Source of the DNA: CAAGNP01 sp964611185
GTDB lineage: Bacteria > Bacteroidota > Bacteroidia > Bacteroidales > UBA932
NCBI GenBank assembly: GCA_964611185.1
Contig: CAZSXE010000001.1
Span: 1-64,000, forward strand
Reading direction: 5' to 3'
Length of the DNA stretch: 64,000 nt
Shown here in pieces: positions 18,897 through 27,552 of the stretch; the stretch's first letter is position 1, and every line of letters starts with the position of its first letter. The position numbers and the translations under genes are program-made. A model generated the notes under the pieces. The model worked only from the letters and a program-made list of their open reading frames with translations. It had not been told where the DNA came from and searched no databases.

Positions 18897-21800
18897 ATGC
18901 TTAAGATTTATAAAGCCTCTGCCGGCTCTGGCAAAACACATAATCTTACCCATACATATATAGATATGCTTCTCGAACATGGAGACGAGGATGCTTTTCG
19001 TCATATTCTTGCTGTTACTTTTACCAATAAGGCTACCGATGAGATGAAGCAGCGTATCCTTGACGAGTTGTATCGGGTGTCGGTGGATTTCTCTGATTCT
19101 CGAAAGGCAGAAGAGGCGAGGAGGGTACTTATTGAGATGCTGAATGATTACAATTCTTTTAATATCTGTACAATAGATAGATTTTTTCAAAAAATTCTTC
19201 GTTCTTTTGCTAAAGAAGTGGGGCAGTTTGCTTCATATAATGTGGAATTGGATCAAGATTCAGTTCTCTCTGAGGCTATTGATATGCTGATGGAGTCTCT
19301 TGAGAAATCTGATAAAAGCGAGTTACTTAGTTGGTTGATAAAGCTCTCTGTCAATGCTATTGAATCGGGTAAATCGTGGAATCCGCTCCCGAGTCTGAAG
19401 ACTCTCGGCAGGGAACTTTTCTCAGAGGATTATATTGTGCGAAGCAGAAAGCTTGAATCTCAATGGAACGATAGGGGCAGTATTGATGTATTTAGGGGAG
19501 AGATGGAGAAAATTTATGTGGATTTTAAGCAGAAATCGATCTCTCTCGGGGCACGAGGCAATTCTTTATTTGTCCGCTTCGGACTTGATCCTTCAGATTT
19601 TATAGGTGGATCACGGTCTGCTTTACATATATTTCTTAAATGGAAAAATGGAGAGATAAAAGTTCCTACTGATTCTTTTGTTAAAATAGCAGAAGGTCCG
19701 GTGGATGGCTATTGTTCGAAGAACGCCGATTTTAATATTCGCCAAAGGGTGGAGAGTGCTTATTCCGAGGGACTTGGAGAGCTTATGACTGAGGCTGTGA
19801 ATCTGTACGGAGATGAATATGAGAAGTATATCTCTTCCAAAGTGATTTTGGATAATTTGTTTACTGTGGGGCTTCTAAATGATATTGAGAGTTTTATAGC
19901 TGAATATTGTAAAAGAAAAAATATTGTCATCCTTTCGAGAACTTCTGATTTTTTGAATAAAATAATCGACCAAAACGATACCCCTTTCATTTATGAAAAA
20001 ACGGGGAGCTGGATTGACCATTATATGCTCGATGAGTTTCAGGATACTTCTTTAATGCAGTGGGATAATTTTCTCCCACTAATAAAAGATAGTCTCGCAG
20101 CTAATAAAAATAATCTGATTGTAGGAGATGTTAAACAAAGTATATACCGATGGAGAAATTCAGACTGGAATCTTCTTAATAGCGAGATTTATCGTGAATT
20201 TTCCGAAAGTTCCTACAAGAAAGAGTATCTTAACGATAATTGGCGTAGCCTGAAGAATATTATTGATTTTAATAATGATTTTTTCATTAGAGGTGCAGAG
20301 GTACTGCAAAATGTTTATAATGACCAGACTGATACTCATTCTTCATTTATAAAAGATATTTATTCTTCAGAAGAAGTAATACAGAATATCCCTTCAAAAC
20401 GAGATAATTTGACAAGCGAAGGTCATCTCAAACTTTCATTTGTTTCAAGGGATGAGAATGAAGAGGGATGGAAAAAATGTGTTTTGGATCGCCTTCCCAC
20501 TCTTGTAGCTACCCTTGTTTCCCATGGATATTCGATGAACGATGTTGCATTTCTTGTCAGAACCAATGCCGATGGCGCTATGCTCGCGGAGTTTCTTATC
20601 GATCAGGGATATAAAGTGGTATCTGAAGACTCATTACTCATATCCTCCTCCTGCGCTGTTAATAAGATAATTACAGCACTTAAATACTCTTCCAATAATG
20701 ATGATTCTGTGAGTAAATTTCTGTTCAAAAACGGTATCATCGAAACGAATGAAAAATCTCTTTATAATCTATGCGAGGAGATAATCCATTCTCTTAGCGA
20801 CAGTGAGAGGGGGGAAGGTATTTTTATTCAAGCGTTTATGGATTGTGTGGTAAACTTCATCTCTATAAACGGTTCCGATATTACAGGATTTGTAAAATGG
20901 TGGGACGATGTGGGGAGAAAACGCTCTATTTCTGCCCCGGATGGTAAAGATGCACTCAGAATAATGACTGTTCATAAATCCAAAGGTCTTGGTATTAAGG
21001 TAGTTATAATTCCTTTTATGGCTGATGCTTTTTATCGTGAGAGTGGTGATATTCTCTGGTGTACTCCCGAGCAAGCTCCTTTTGATATGATGAAACTCAT
21101 TCCTGTAAAATCATCTTCCGATTTGAAGAATTCGATTTTTGCGAATGAATATTTAAAGGAAAAATTATATTCTTATGTTGACTGTATTAACTTAGCTTAT
21201 GTGGCGTTTACAAGGGCAAAAGAAGAACTAATTATCTTTTCTCCGATGCCTAAGATTAAAAAAGATGGCTCTTTCAATGTATCCACGATAGCTGATGCAT
21301 TGTATTTCTGCTATAATAAGGAGTTGAATGGTGATAATGAGTATGAATTGGGGAGTTGGGTAAGTGGTGCTAAGGAAAAGAAGGGGGATTTATCATTTAC
21401 TCCATCCCTCGAAGAGGATGGTGGGGTATTTATCTCTATTCCGATAGGGAAAAGGCTAAAATTGTCTTATAGCGGAGAAGATTTTTTCTCTGAAGAAAAT
21501 ATTAGAAATAAAGGGGTGGTAATGCACGATATTCTTTCAAGTATTTCTCTTGAGAGTGATCTTGGTGGTGTTATTAAAAATGCGGTATCGGATGGTATCA
21601 TCCTCTCTTTTGAAGAGGAACAGCTATCGGAACTCCTCCTTCTAAAATTGAAATCAGTCAGAGATCGTCACTGGTTTGACGGTACTTATGTTCACCATAA
21701 CGAATCGACTATTATCGATTCGGATGGAGATATGTATCGTCCCGACAGGGTTATGATTAAAGGTGATTCTGCCGTAATTGTCGATTATAAATTCGGAGTA

Positions 21801-21923
21801 ATCAGAAGCAATAAATATATTCGGCAAGTTGAAAATTATAAATCTCTGATGAGCAGAATGGGCTTTGGAGATGTTACCGGCTATATTTGGTACTTGGAAG
21901 ATAATAATATATTGGAAATCTAA
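18897..21923 (+). CDS. addA: AddA-type UvrD/RecB helicase-nuclease
   Basis: A 1008-residue superfamily 1A helicase with a C-terminal nuclease domain. Walker A lies at the extreme N-terminus (KASAGSGKTHNLT), followed by HILAVTFTNKATDEMK. The Walker B/DExx box is DEFQDTSLMQW near residue 379, with GDVKQSIYRWR after it. Later helicase motifs include LRIMTVHKSKGLGIKVV and YVAFTRAKEELIIF. The C-terminal nuclease has YRPDRVMI and VDYKFG near 962. It pairs with the AddB-like gene 4 bases upstream and should form the break-processing complex. A AraC-type regulator begins 28 bases downstream under its own promoter. Confidence 0.9.
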   Translation: MLKIYKASAGSGKTHNLTHTYIDMLLEHGDEDAFRHILAVTFTNKATDEMKQRILDELYRVSVDFSDSRKAEEARRVLIEMLNDYNSFNICTIDRFFQKILRSFAKEVGQFASYNVELDQDSVLSEAIDMLMESLEKSDKSELLSWLIKLSVNAIESGKSWNPLPSLKTLGRELFSEDYIVRSRKLESQWNDRGSIDVFRGEMEKIYVDFKQKSISLGARGNSLFVRFGLDPSDFIGGSRSALHIFLKWKNGEIKVPTDSFVKIAEGPVDGYCSKNADFNIRQRVESAYSEGLGELMTEAVNLYGDEYEKYISSKVILDNLFTVGLLNDIESFIAEYCKRKNIVILSRTSDFLNKIIDQNDTPFIYEKTGSWIDHYMLDEFQDTSLMQWDNFLPLIKDSLAANKNNLIVGDVKQSIYRWRNSDWNLLNSEIYREFSESSYKKEYLNDNWRSLKNIIDFNNDFFIRGAEVLQNVYNDQTDTHSSFIKDIYSSEEVIQNIPSKRDNLTSEGHLKLSFVSRDENEEGWKKCVLDRLPTLVATLVSHGYSMNDVAFLVRTNADGAMLAEFLIDQGYKVVSEDSLLISSSCAVNKIITALKYSSNNDDSVSKFLFKNGIIETNEKSLYNLCEEIIHSLSDSERGEGIFIQAFMDCVVNFISINGSDITGFVKWWDDVGRKRSISAPDGKDALRIMTVHKSKGLGIKVVIIPFMADAFYRESGDILWCTPEQAPFDMMKLIPVKSSSDLKNSIFANEYLKEKLYSYVDCINLAYVAFTRAKEELIIFSPMPKIKKDGSFNVSTIADALYFCYNKELNGDNEYELGSWVSGAKEKKGDLSFTPSLEEDGGVFISIPIGKRLKLSYSGEDFFSEENIRNKGVVMHDILSSISLESDLGGVIKNAVSDGIILSFEEEQLSELLLLKLKSVRDRHWFDGTYVHHNESTIIDSDGDMYRPDRVMIKGDSAVIVDYKFGVIRSNKYIRQVENYKSLMSRMGFGDVTGYIWYLEDNNILEI

Positions 21924-21933
21924 TATTTTTCAG

Positions 21934-21941
21934 TAAGTTTG
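21934..21941 (+). promoter_or_regulatory. -7 box of the AraC-type regulator operon
   Basis: TAAGTTTG matches TAnnTTTG and lies only 10 bases before the ATG at 21952, implying a very short leader. Confidence 0.6.
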
Positions 21942-21951
21942 CATAGAATAA

Positions 21952-22767
21952 ATGAAAAACTACGCACATACTCCTGAAATCACCTTTTCTCACTTCGTTT
22001 TCGAGGAGAATGATACTTTTTTTGTAGATGCAGCTCAGAGAAATTACATAATTTTTTTTCTTAAAGGGAGAGCCTTGTCCGGCGATAAAAAATATTCCAC
22101 GGGTGATATTGCATTTTTCCCCTCTTCTTACGATTTCACTGTTAAGTTTACGATGCCTGGGGATGTACTGTCTCTTTCTTTTGATAATACTCCTGATGTA
22201 TTCAAAGAGATTCAAAAACTACTCGTGGTAAATGATTCTTCGGGTTATGATGAGAGTCTCGGGTATCTGAAGATAAAATATCCTATGAATATTTATGCGA
22301 TGTTGACGGTAAGATATATTGAAGACAAAGTCCTTACTCCGTCACTTGCCTTTTATAAACTTGCGGAGCTTTTTGCAATTTTTAATAAATATTATGACGA
22401 AAGGGAGATAAGAGATCTGTTTCTCCCCATTGTTTCTTCATCTCCTTCTTTCAAACTGTTGGTTTATTCAAAATTCAATTTCCAATATAATGTGGACCAG
22501 CTTGCCGATTCATGTAAAATGAGTAGAAGAACATTTGAAAGGAAGTTTAACAAGGTTTTCAACGGTGTAACCCCCTCTGAATGGATACAGAAGCTGAAAA
22601 CAAGAAAAATATATTACAAACTTTCCCTTCCCGGAGCCTCGATAAAAGATGTGATGTCTGAATTTAATTTCTACGATTCGTCACATTTTAATAAATTTTG
22701 CAAACAATATTTTAATATGCCTCCAAGAAAATTGATAAAATCGATTCGCCAATCTCAAAATGAATAA
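21952..22767 (+). CDS. AraC-family transcriptional regulator
   Basis: A 271-residue regulator. The N-terminal half looks like a small beta-rich cupin-type sensing domain (NYIIFFLKGRALSGDKKYSTGDIAFFP). The C-terminal 90 or so residues are a double helix-turn-helix: FNVDQLADSCKMSRRTFERKFNKVF and the second helix-turn-helix with FNFYDSSHFNKFCKQYFNMPPRKL, which is the classical AraC signature. It begins 28 bases after addA but has its own -7 box. The lipoprotein gene follows after 22 bases and the DUF5723 gene after that, so these are the likely targets or partners. The inducer is unknown. Confidence 0.9.
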   Translation: MKNYAHTPEITFSHFVFEENDTFFVDAAQRNYIIFFLKGRALSGDKKYSTGDIAFFPSSYDFTVKFTMPGDVLSLSFDNTPDVFKEIQKLLVVNDSSGYDESLGYLKIKYPMNIYAMLTVRYIEDKVLTPSLAFYKLAELFAIFNKYYDEREIRDLFLPIVSSSPSFKLLVYSKFNFQYNVDQLADSCKMSRRTFERKFNKVFNGVTPSEWIQKLKTRKIYYKLSLPGASIKDVMSEFNFYDSSHFNKFCKQYFNMPPRKLIKSIRQSQNE

Positions 22768-22789
22768 TAATTTTTAAATAATTAATGCC

Positions 22790-24535
22790 ATGAAAGTTTT
22801 TATTAAACTCTTCACCCGGGTAGTTATAGCTGCTTTTCTCTTTACTGTCATTTCGTCTTGCGCGAAAGAATATGACATGTCCGAGTCAAACATTGATAAA
22901 ACTATTGCCCTCGGAGGAGATTCTCTTATCTTTCCTCTCGGTAATACCAAACCTATTTATCTGACCAAACTCATGAATATTGAGACTGTCTCTTTTTTGA
23001 AAAAAGATGAAAACGGTAATTATTCTATTGTTTTTACCGATTCTCTAAAAAAGAGTATCGATTTCTCTGATTATAAAAATTCTATGAAAATTGATGAAGT
23101 TTCTTCTACTGTCAATTTCGAGAAGAAACTTCCCGATCTTCCATATAATCCTTTGATAACCCTTCCGGATGTAGAGACATCTTTCAATATCGATACCAAG
23201 ATTAAAGTTCCTTTCTCTTTCGATGATATTAAAGAATTAAAACGACTTGACTCTCTGCTATTTAGCGAAGGGGGGTTCTTTTTCGATTTTATGTATAGTA
23301 AAGATATTGATTTTGCCAAAGAACCCGATTTCTCCCTTAAAATTACTTTTGAAGACAAATTTCTTTTTTATGATGAAGATTTGAGAGTAGATAATAATGT
23401 TTTTACTCTGAACGGTAAATTTGATTCTAATAAAAAATATACCCTTAATCCCGATTTAAAATTCAGGGGGATGAAATTTGACTGGGATAAGATTGCCAAA
23501 ACTCATCGAGACACTCTCGACATTTCTTTGGAAGCCACTGTAAATGTGACTATTGCGTATTCCGATTTTGAGGCTCTTTCGGGTAAAGTAGTTACTTTTT
23601 CTATAAAGGCCGGTTCGTCGGCTCTATATCCTGCAAATTTCTACGGAACAATTGACTATAAGCTCGATCCGATTTCGCAGAGTGTTGTGATTGAAGGTAT
23701 TCCTGATTTTATGAAATCGGATGATGTTTCACTCGATTTCTATAATCCTCATATCGACATTCAGTTAAAAAGCAATGCCGGCTTATCTATGACTTGTGAT
23801 GTAGAAGCTTTGCCGTTTTCGGGAAAAGAACCATCCTTAGATAATAAACTTGAATTTTCACTATGGATGGATAAATCTCCCCTCCCGGACCATTTTGTCA
23901 CTACCTCTTTTTGGATTTCTGAGCTACAAGAGGGTATAAAGGAGGGATATAATTTTATTCAATCACCTGTAGGAAATATTATAAAGAAGATTCCTGACAG
24001 TATTCAGATGAATGTAGAAGCATCTACCAAGACCAATGAGCAGCATATTCTTGATTTTAATGCTCAGTACGGTATTGATATGAAATACGAGTTAAATGTC
24101 CCTTTCAGTTTTGGAGAGTCTCTTGCTATACAGTTTAAAGATACTGTTGCCAATATTCCTTCCGCTCTTTCTGGTTTGATTAAAAAGGGTAGTATCGGTT
24201 TGGTGGGAGAGGTGGAAAGTTTGGTTCCTGTGACACTTGAACTCTCTGTCAGTGCCATGGATGCCAATAATCAGATAATTAATGCAGTAACTTCCACTGT
24301 ACAAAAAATTTCTCCGTGTACTTCTAATACAAAGCCCGAGATTACCCCTCTGAAGCTCACCATTTCTTCTTCTTCTAAGGATATTCCCGATATTTCATCA
24401 CTAATATTGGTCTTCAGAATTACCTCCGGTACTGTACCCGGTCTCCAAATTAATGATAATTCTTATGTATCAGCGGTGCTGAAGGCCCATGTCCCTGGAG
24501 GAATAGTAATAAATTTGGATGAGAATAAGAATTAA
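22790..24535 (+). CDS. Large lipoprotein of unknown function
   Basis: A 581-residue exported protein. The N-terminus is a lipoprotein signal peptide with an ISSC lipobox, placing the acylated residue at Cys24. The mature chain is rich in beta-strand-like alternating segments (ITFEDKFLFYDEDL, LDISLEATVNVTIAYSDFEAL) and contains repeated SIQMNVEAST-like strands. I see no enzyme motif and do not recognise a named family. It lies between an AraC-type regulator (22 bases upstream) and a DUF5723 outer-membrane-type protein (31 bases downstream), so the three genes probably form one operon and act at the cell surface. Confidence 0.85.
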   Translation: MKVFIKLFTRVVIAAFLFTVISSCAKEYDMSESNIDKTIALGGDSLIFPLGNTKPIYLTKLMNIETVSFLKKDENGNYSIVFTDSLKKSIDFSDYKNSMKIDEVSSTVNFEKKLPDLPYNPLITLPDVETSFNIDTKIKVPFSFDDIKELKRLDSLLFSEGGFFFDFMYSKDIDFAKEPDFSLKITFEDKFLFYDEDLRVDNNVFTLNGKFDSNKKYTLNPDLKFRGMKFDWDKIAKTHRDTLDISLEATVNVTIAYSDFEALSGKVVTFSIKAGSSALYPANFYGTIDYKLDPISQSVVIEGIPDFMKSDDVSLDFYNPHIDIQLKSNAGLSMTCDVEALPFSGKEPSLDNKLEFSLWMDKSPLPDHFVTTSFWISELQEGIKEGYNFIQSPVGNIIKKIPDSIQMNVEASTKTNEQHILDFNAQYGIDMKYELNVPFSFGESLAIQFKDTVANIPSALSGLIKKGSIGLVGEVESLVPVTLELSVSAMDANNQIINAVTSTVQKISPCTSNTKPEITPLKLTISSSSKDIPDISSLILVFRITSGTVPGLQINDNSYVSAVLKAHVPGGIVINLDENKN

Positions 24536-24566
24536 AAGTGCTTTTATCAAATTAAATATTACGAAT

Positions 24567-25958
24567 ATGAAAAAATATATATTGTTATTTGTTTTACTCT
24601 CTTTTCCCCTTATCTCTGCGGGACAAGCTCTGAATTCAGGGTATTTTGTTGATAATTACACTCTGGGGCATCAGCTTAATCCTGCTTTTGCTCCTCGAAA
24701 GTCTTATGTGGGATTTCCTCTTTTATCCAATATAAACATTAATTTCGCTTCTTCTTTAGGTGCTTCGAATATTTTATATCCTCTTGATAATGGCAAATTG
24801 GGTCTGTTTCTTCACCCTGATGTCCCTTCTTCTGTGGTTATGAATGGTCTTAAACCCAATAATTCCCTTAATGCCAATATTGCTTATGATATTTTCAGCA
24901 TAGGTTGGTACACAGGTGAACATTTTTTCTGGACCATCGATGCTGGTGTCAGAGCGGAGGAGGATTCAAATATTCCCAAAGAGTTGTTCGCTTTTCTCAA
25001 AAACGGAATGTCAAATAATCCGACTACCTACAATATTGAAAATTTTAAAATCAATGAAAATATATTCAGTCATATTTCATTCGGTTTCTCTACTGACTTG
25101 GATCAGTTTGTAAAAGGATTGAGGGTAGGGGCGAAAGTAAAATTTCTTCTGGCCATGAACAGTGCAAATATTGCTATCGACAATGCTACCATTACCATGA
25201 GTGATCAGCAGTGGAGTATTAGTTCTAAAGCTTCAGGGACGATAATGGGAAAAGGTATTGATTTGGTAACCGATGATGATGGAAAAATCAATAATATCAA
25301 ATTTAATCCTTCATCGTTGGGGGTATGTGGATTCGGACTCGGATTTGACTTGGGAGTACAGTACAGAATATCTCAAGGGACTCCTGTTGACGGTCTTACT
25401 TTCTCTTTATCTGCTACCGATCTCGGTTTCCTTATGTATGGAAAAGATAATATAACCAATGCGTACGCCTCCGGAAATACCACTTTCTCCGGGCTGAAGG
25501 ATGTCGATGTTTTCGATATGTCATTTAGTGAAGAATTTGACAAAATAAAGAAAGAATTGCTTGCTTTGGCCTCTTTTTATCCCGAAGAAGCGACCTCTTC
25601 TGCTGTTACTCCTCTTACTTCTAAGGTCAGAGTGGGTGTAGAATATCCATTTTTAAATGATATGATGAGTGTGGGTGTTCTTTATACAGGTCGTTTCAAT
25701 AAAGTAGCGGGAAATCACGAATTAACATTCGCCTATAATTATAAACCTAAAGAGTGGTTCGATCTCACCCTCTCTTATTCGGTTCTTAATTCTCTATCCT
25801 CTTTCGGATGGTTGTTGAATTTTACCCCTAATAAAGGTGTTAATTTCTTTATCGGAAGTGACTACACACCCTTAAAATACACACCACAGGGTATTCCGGT
25901 TAAAAACTGCTTCTTAAATATTCAGACAGGAATAAGTTTCCCTTTCGGAAAGAGATAA
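24567..25958 (+). CDS. DUF5723 family outer-membrane-type protein
   Basis: A 463-residue protein with a signal peptide (MKKYILLFVLLSFPLISAGQ). The mature N-terminus GYFVDNYTLGHQLNPAFAPRKSYVGFPLLSNINI matches DUF5723 as I know the family; these are predicted beta-barrel proteins of the outer membrane in Bacteroidota. Alternating aromatic and polar strands run to the C-terminus, which ends in a short strand (NIQTGISFPFGKR). I chose ATG 24567 because the longer frame to 24519 would put 16 charged residues before the signal peptide and overlap the lipoprotein gene. It closes the regulator-lipoprotein-barrel operon and is followed by a strong terminator. Confidence 0.85.
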   Translation: MKKYILLFVLLSFPLISAGQALNSGYFVDNYTLGHQLNPAFAPRKSYVGFPLLSNININFASSLGASNILYPLDNGKLGLFLHPDVPSSVVMNGLKPNNSLNANIAYDIFSIGWYTGEHFFWTIDAGVRAEEDSNIPKELFAFLKNGMSNNPTTYNIENFKINENIFSHISFGFSTDLDQFVKGLRVGAKVKFLLAMNSANIAIDNATITMSDQQWSISSKASGTIMGKGIDLVTDDDGKINNIKFNPSSLGVCGFGLGFDLGVQYRISQGTPVDGLTFSLSATDLGFLMYGKDNITNAYASGNTTFSGLKDVDVFDMSFSEEFDKIKKELLALASFYPEEATSSAVTPLTSKVRVGVEYPFLNDMMSVGVLYTGRFNKVAGNHELTFAYNYKPKEWFDLTLSYSVLNSLSSFGWLLNFTPNKGVNFFIGSDYTPLKYTPQGIPVKNCFLNIQTGISFPFGKR

Positions 25959-25964
25959 TATCAT

Positions 25965-26001
25965 AAAAAACTCGTCACTTTAAAGTGGCGAGTTTTTTAT
26001 T
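25965..26001 (+). terminator. Terminator after the DUF5723 gene
   Basis: ACTCGTCAC and GTGGCGAGT form a 9-bp stem with one T-G pair around TTTAAA-type loop bases, followed by a T-run. A-rich sequence on the left also allows function on the other strand. The 29-bp left direct repeat begins in its T-run. Confidence 0.9.
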
Positions 26002-26023
26002 AAAATATCAATAATCAAGTCGT
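25995..26023 (+). repeat. Left 29-bp direct repeat bounding the retropepsin cassette
   Basis: TTTTATTAAAATATCAAT, one variable base, then ATCAAGTCGT. The same 29 bases recur at 27073-27101 with a single difference (position 26013 A versus 27091 T). The two copies bracket the DUF5678-like and retropepsin-like genes. Confidence 0.85.
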
Positions 26024-26097
26024 ATGTGAGAAATTGGAATAATATTTGCGAAAGTATAAATGTCTTTAAATAATAATTTAGATTTGTATTTTTTTAA

Positions 26098-26105
26098 TAA
26101 CTTTG
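26098..26105 (+). promoter_or_regulatory. -7 box of the retropepsin cassette
   Basis: TAACTTTG matches TAnnTTTG and lies 23 bases before the ATG at 26129. It shows that the longer open frame starting at 26060 crosses the promoter and is not the real start. Confidence 0.65.
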
Positions 26106-26128
26106 TAATTCACGATTCAATAATAGAG

Positions 26129-26368
26129 ATGAATATGATCGATAAATTGTTTGAATACTATAGAAAGAATCAGGCTGCATTAGTTGAGAAGTATAGCGGT
26201 AAGTATCTTGTTATTACTTCTGATAATGTTGAACCCTACGACAATGAAATGGAAGCCTATTCTTATGCTGTGGGCAAATATGGTTTGGGCAATTTCATTC
26301 TTCAATTGTGCACCTCTGGTGAACAATCTTATTCCCAGCATTTTTTCACAGCAAGGGTTGCATTTTAA
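26129..26368 (+). CDS. Small DUF5678-like protein
   Basis: A 79-residue cytoplasmic-looking protein, without signal peptide or membrane segment. The opening MNMIDKLFEYYRKNQAALVEKYSGKYLVITSDNVEPYDN has the helix-then-KYxGKYxVI pattern I associate with the small DUF5678 family; this is recognition from memory. The C-terminal half (AYSYAVGKYGLGNFILQL) could be an alpha-beta element. I chose ATG 26129 because the -7 box lies within the upstream 23 codons of the longer frame; ATG 26135 is also possible. The retropepsin-like gene begins 2 bases after its stop, so the two are translated together. No function is known to me. Confidence 0.75.
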   Translation: MNMIDKLFEYYRKNQAALVEKYSGKYLVITSDNVEPYDNEMEAYSYAVGKYGLGNFILQLCTSGEQSYSQHFFTARVAF

Positions 26369-26370
26369 AT

Positions 26371-26868
26371 ATGGAGCCAGTTGCATTTACCTTACATAAC
26401 GACAAATTACTTCCTTGCCTTATCACTCCTTGTAAGGTAAGTCAGGCGTATGACTCATCATCAAACACTCCAAGACCAATATCTATTGAAGTCAAAGGGC
26501 TTTGGGATACTGGCGCATCAGGCACAGTAATAACAAAAGAGGCAGCTGATAAGTTGGGAATACATCCTATTACCCAAAGCATAACATATCATGCTCAAGG
26601 AGAATCGCTTGTGAATATTTACTTTATAAATGTTATTTTGCTTAATGGTATTGAAATTATGGGAATCAAGGCATCTGAAGGTAAATTGAGCGGATTTGAT
26701 GTTCTAATCGGAATGGATATCATCAATTTTGGAGACTTTTGTATCACTCATCGCAACAACGGTACTGTCTTCTCTTTTCAAATTCCATCTACACATGAAT
26801 ATGATTTTGTAAAACAAATCGATAATTCTAAGACAGTGAGCAAACCTAAACCAAAGAAAAAAAGATAG
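26371..26868 (+). CDS. Retropepsin-like aspartic protease (clan AA)
   Basis: A 165-residue protein with one copy of the aspartic protease fold. The catalytic motif is GLWDTGASGTVIT with Asp47, and the second hydrophobic-hydrophobic-Gly element is VLIGMDII near residue 112, both in the positions expected of a dimeric, retropepsin-type enzyme. An N-terminal strand region (VAFTLHNDKLLPCLITPCKV) precedes the active site. The C-terminal 15 residues are rich in Lys and Pro. There is no signal peptide, so it should act in the cytoplasm, probably as a homodimer. It is 2 bases downstream of the DUF5678-like gene and both are enclosed by 29-bp direct repeats. Substrate unknown; the upstream small protein is one candidate partner. 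Confidence 0.85.
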   Translation: MEPVAFTLHNDKLLPCLITPCKVSQAYDSSSNTPRPISIEVKGLWDTGASGTVITKEAADKLGIHPITQSITYHAQGESLVNIYFINVILLNGIEIMGIKASEGKLSGFDVLIGMDIINFGDFCITHRNNGTVFSFQIPSTHEYDFVKQIDNSKTVSKPKPKKKR

Positions 26869-26884
26869 GTTTGAAGAATAGACT

Positions 26885-26925
26885 AAAAAAATGAATTGGT
26901 TACAAACTTTAACCAACTCATTTTT
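26885..26925 (+). terminator. Terminator after the retropepsin-like gene
   Basis: AAAAATGAATTGGTTA pairs with TAACCAACTCATTTTT across a short loop, with one mismatch, and continues into a T-rich tail. It starts 17 bases after the gene's stop codon. The A-rich left arm would also permit termination from the other side. Confidence 0.8.
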
Positions 26926-26940
26926 CTTTCTTCTGATGGA

Positions 26941-27072
26941 AAGTAATATAAAACAGATGTATGCAAAGGATTTTCCTTCACTGAATTGGAATGTAAAGGA
27001 TTGTTAGGTCCTGATGGACGAACTAACAATTTAAAATCATAAATCTGCCCTATTTTGCTTTTCTATTAATTA
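26941..27072. other. Non-coding tail of the cassette with a structured hairpin
   Basis: No gene is visible here. An inverted repeat, ATTGTTAG at 27000-27007 and CTAACAAT at 27023-27030, encloses a second small palindrome (GTCC-TGAT-GGAC), giving a bulged hairpin of 12 pairs. There is no T-run, so it does not look like a terminator. Confidence 0.55.
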
Positions 27073-27101
27073 TTTTATTAAAATATCAATTATCAAGTCG
27101 T
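27073..27101 (+). repeat. Right 29-bp direct repeat bounding the retropepsin cassette
   Basis: 28 of 29 bases are identical to 25995-26023. It touches the stop codon of the MaoC-like gene (27101-27103), so the insertion point lies exactly between that gene and the DUF5723 terminator. Confidence 0.85.
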
Positions 27102-27520
27102 TATAGTCTCGGAGCTGAAAATTCTATTTCGCTGTGCAGCCTTGCTTTCATACTGACAACAGTAGCGCCGTCTTTGGAAATAAGCTTACATTCTATAGTG
27201 CCGATGGCTCTCTGCTCATCAATATTGGTACATTCCAATTTCATATTGTATTCTTCATCCACAAAGACGGGCTTCTGATATACAATATCTTGTGAGATGA
27301 AAAATGCGTCTCCGTTTCCTGGCCATTTTGTAAACAGCACCTTGGAAAACGCACATGAGATAAGCACTCCCTGCGCTACGAGACGACCAAATCGGTTCTT
27401 TTTAGCAAAATCTTCATCAATGTGAAAAGGATTCAGGTCGTCTGTCAAATGGGCGAAATCCATTACATCTTGCTTGGTGAATACTGTTTTGTATTCAAAA
27501 GTTTCGTGTACTCTTACCAT
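27101..27520 (-). CDS. MaoC-like hot-dog dehydratase
   Basis: A 139-residue single hot-dog domain protein. The catalytic region reads FAHLTDDLNPFHIDEDFAKKNRFGRLVAQGVL, with the Asp and His of (R)-specific enoyl-CoA hydratases, and a following strand (VYQKPVFVDEEYNMKLECTN) is typical of the fold. Members hydrate enoyl-CoA or act as thioesterase-like enzymes; the substrate cannot be read here. It follows the metallo-beta-lactamase-fold gene on the same strand after 32 bases. Its stop codon abuts the right direct repeat. Confidence 0.9.
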   Translation of the reverse strand: MVRVHETFEYKTVFTKQDVMDFAHLTDDLNPFHIDEDFAKKNRFGRLVAQGVLISCAFSKVLFTKWPGNGDAFFISQDIVYQKPVFVDEEYNMKLECTNIDEQRAIGTIECKLISKDGATVVSMKARLHSEIEFSAPRL

Positions 27521-27552
27521 AGTTGTATTATTAGTTTGTTATAAAAAATATT

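Noticed and set aside
26957..27007. 16-codon frame (MYAKDFPSLN...) in the cassette tail
   Set aside because: It is too short, has no promoter, and lies after the cassette terminator and partly in the hairpin.
27000..27030. Integron attC-like site (GTTAGGT ... AACTAAC)
   Set aside because: GTTAGGT fits the GTTRRRY core, but the arms are in the opposite order to an attC site, the second arm breaks the RYYYAAC pattern, and no partner arm or integrase is visible.
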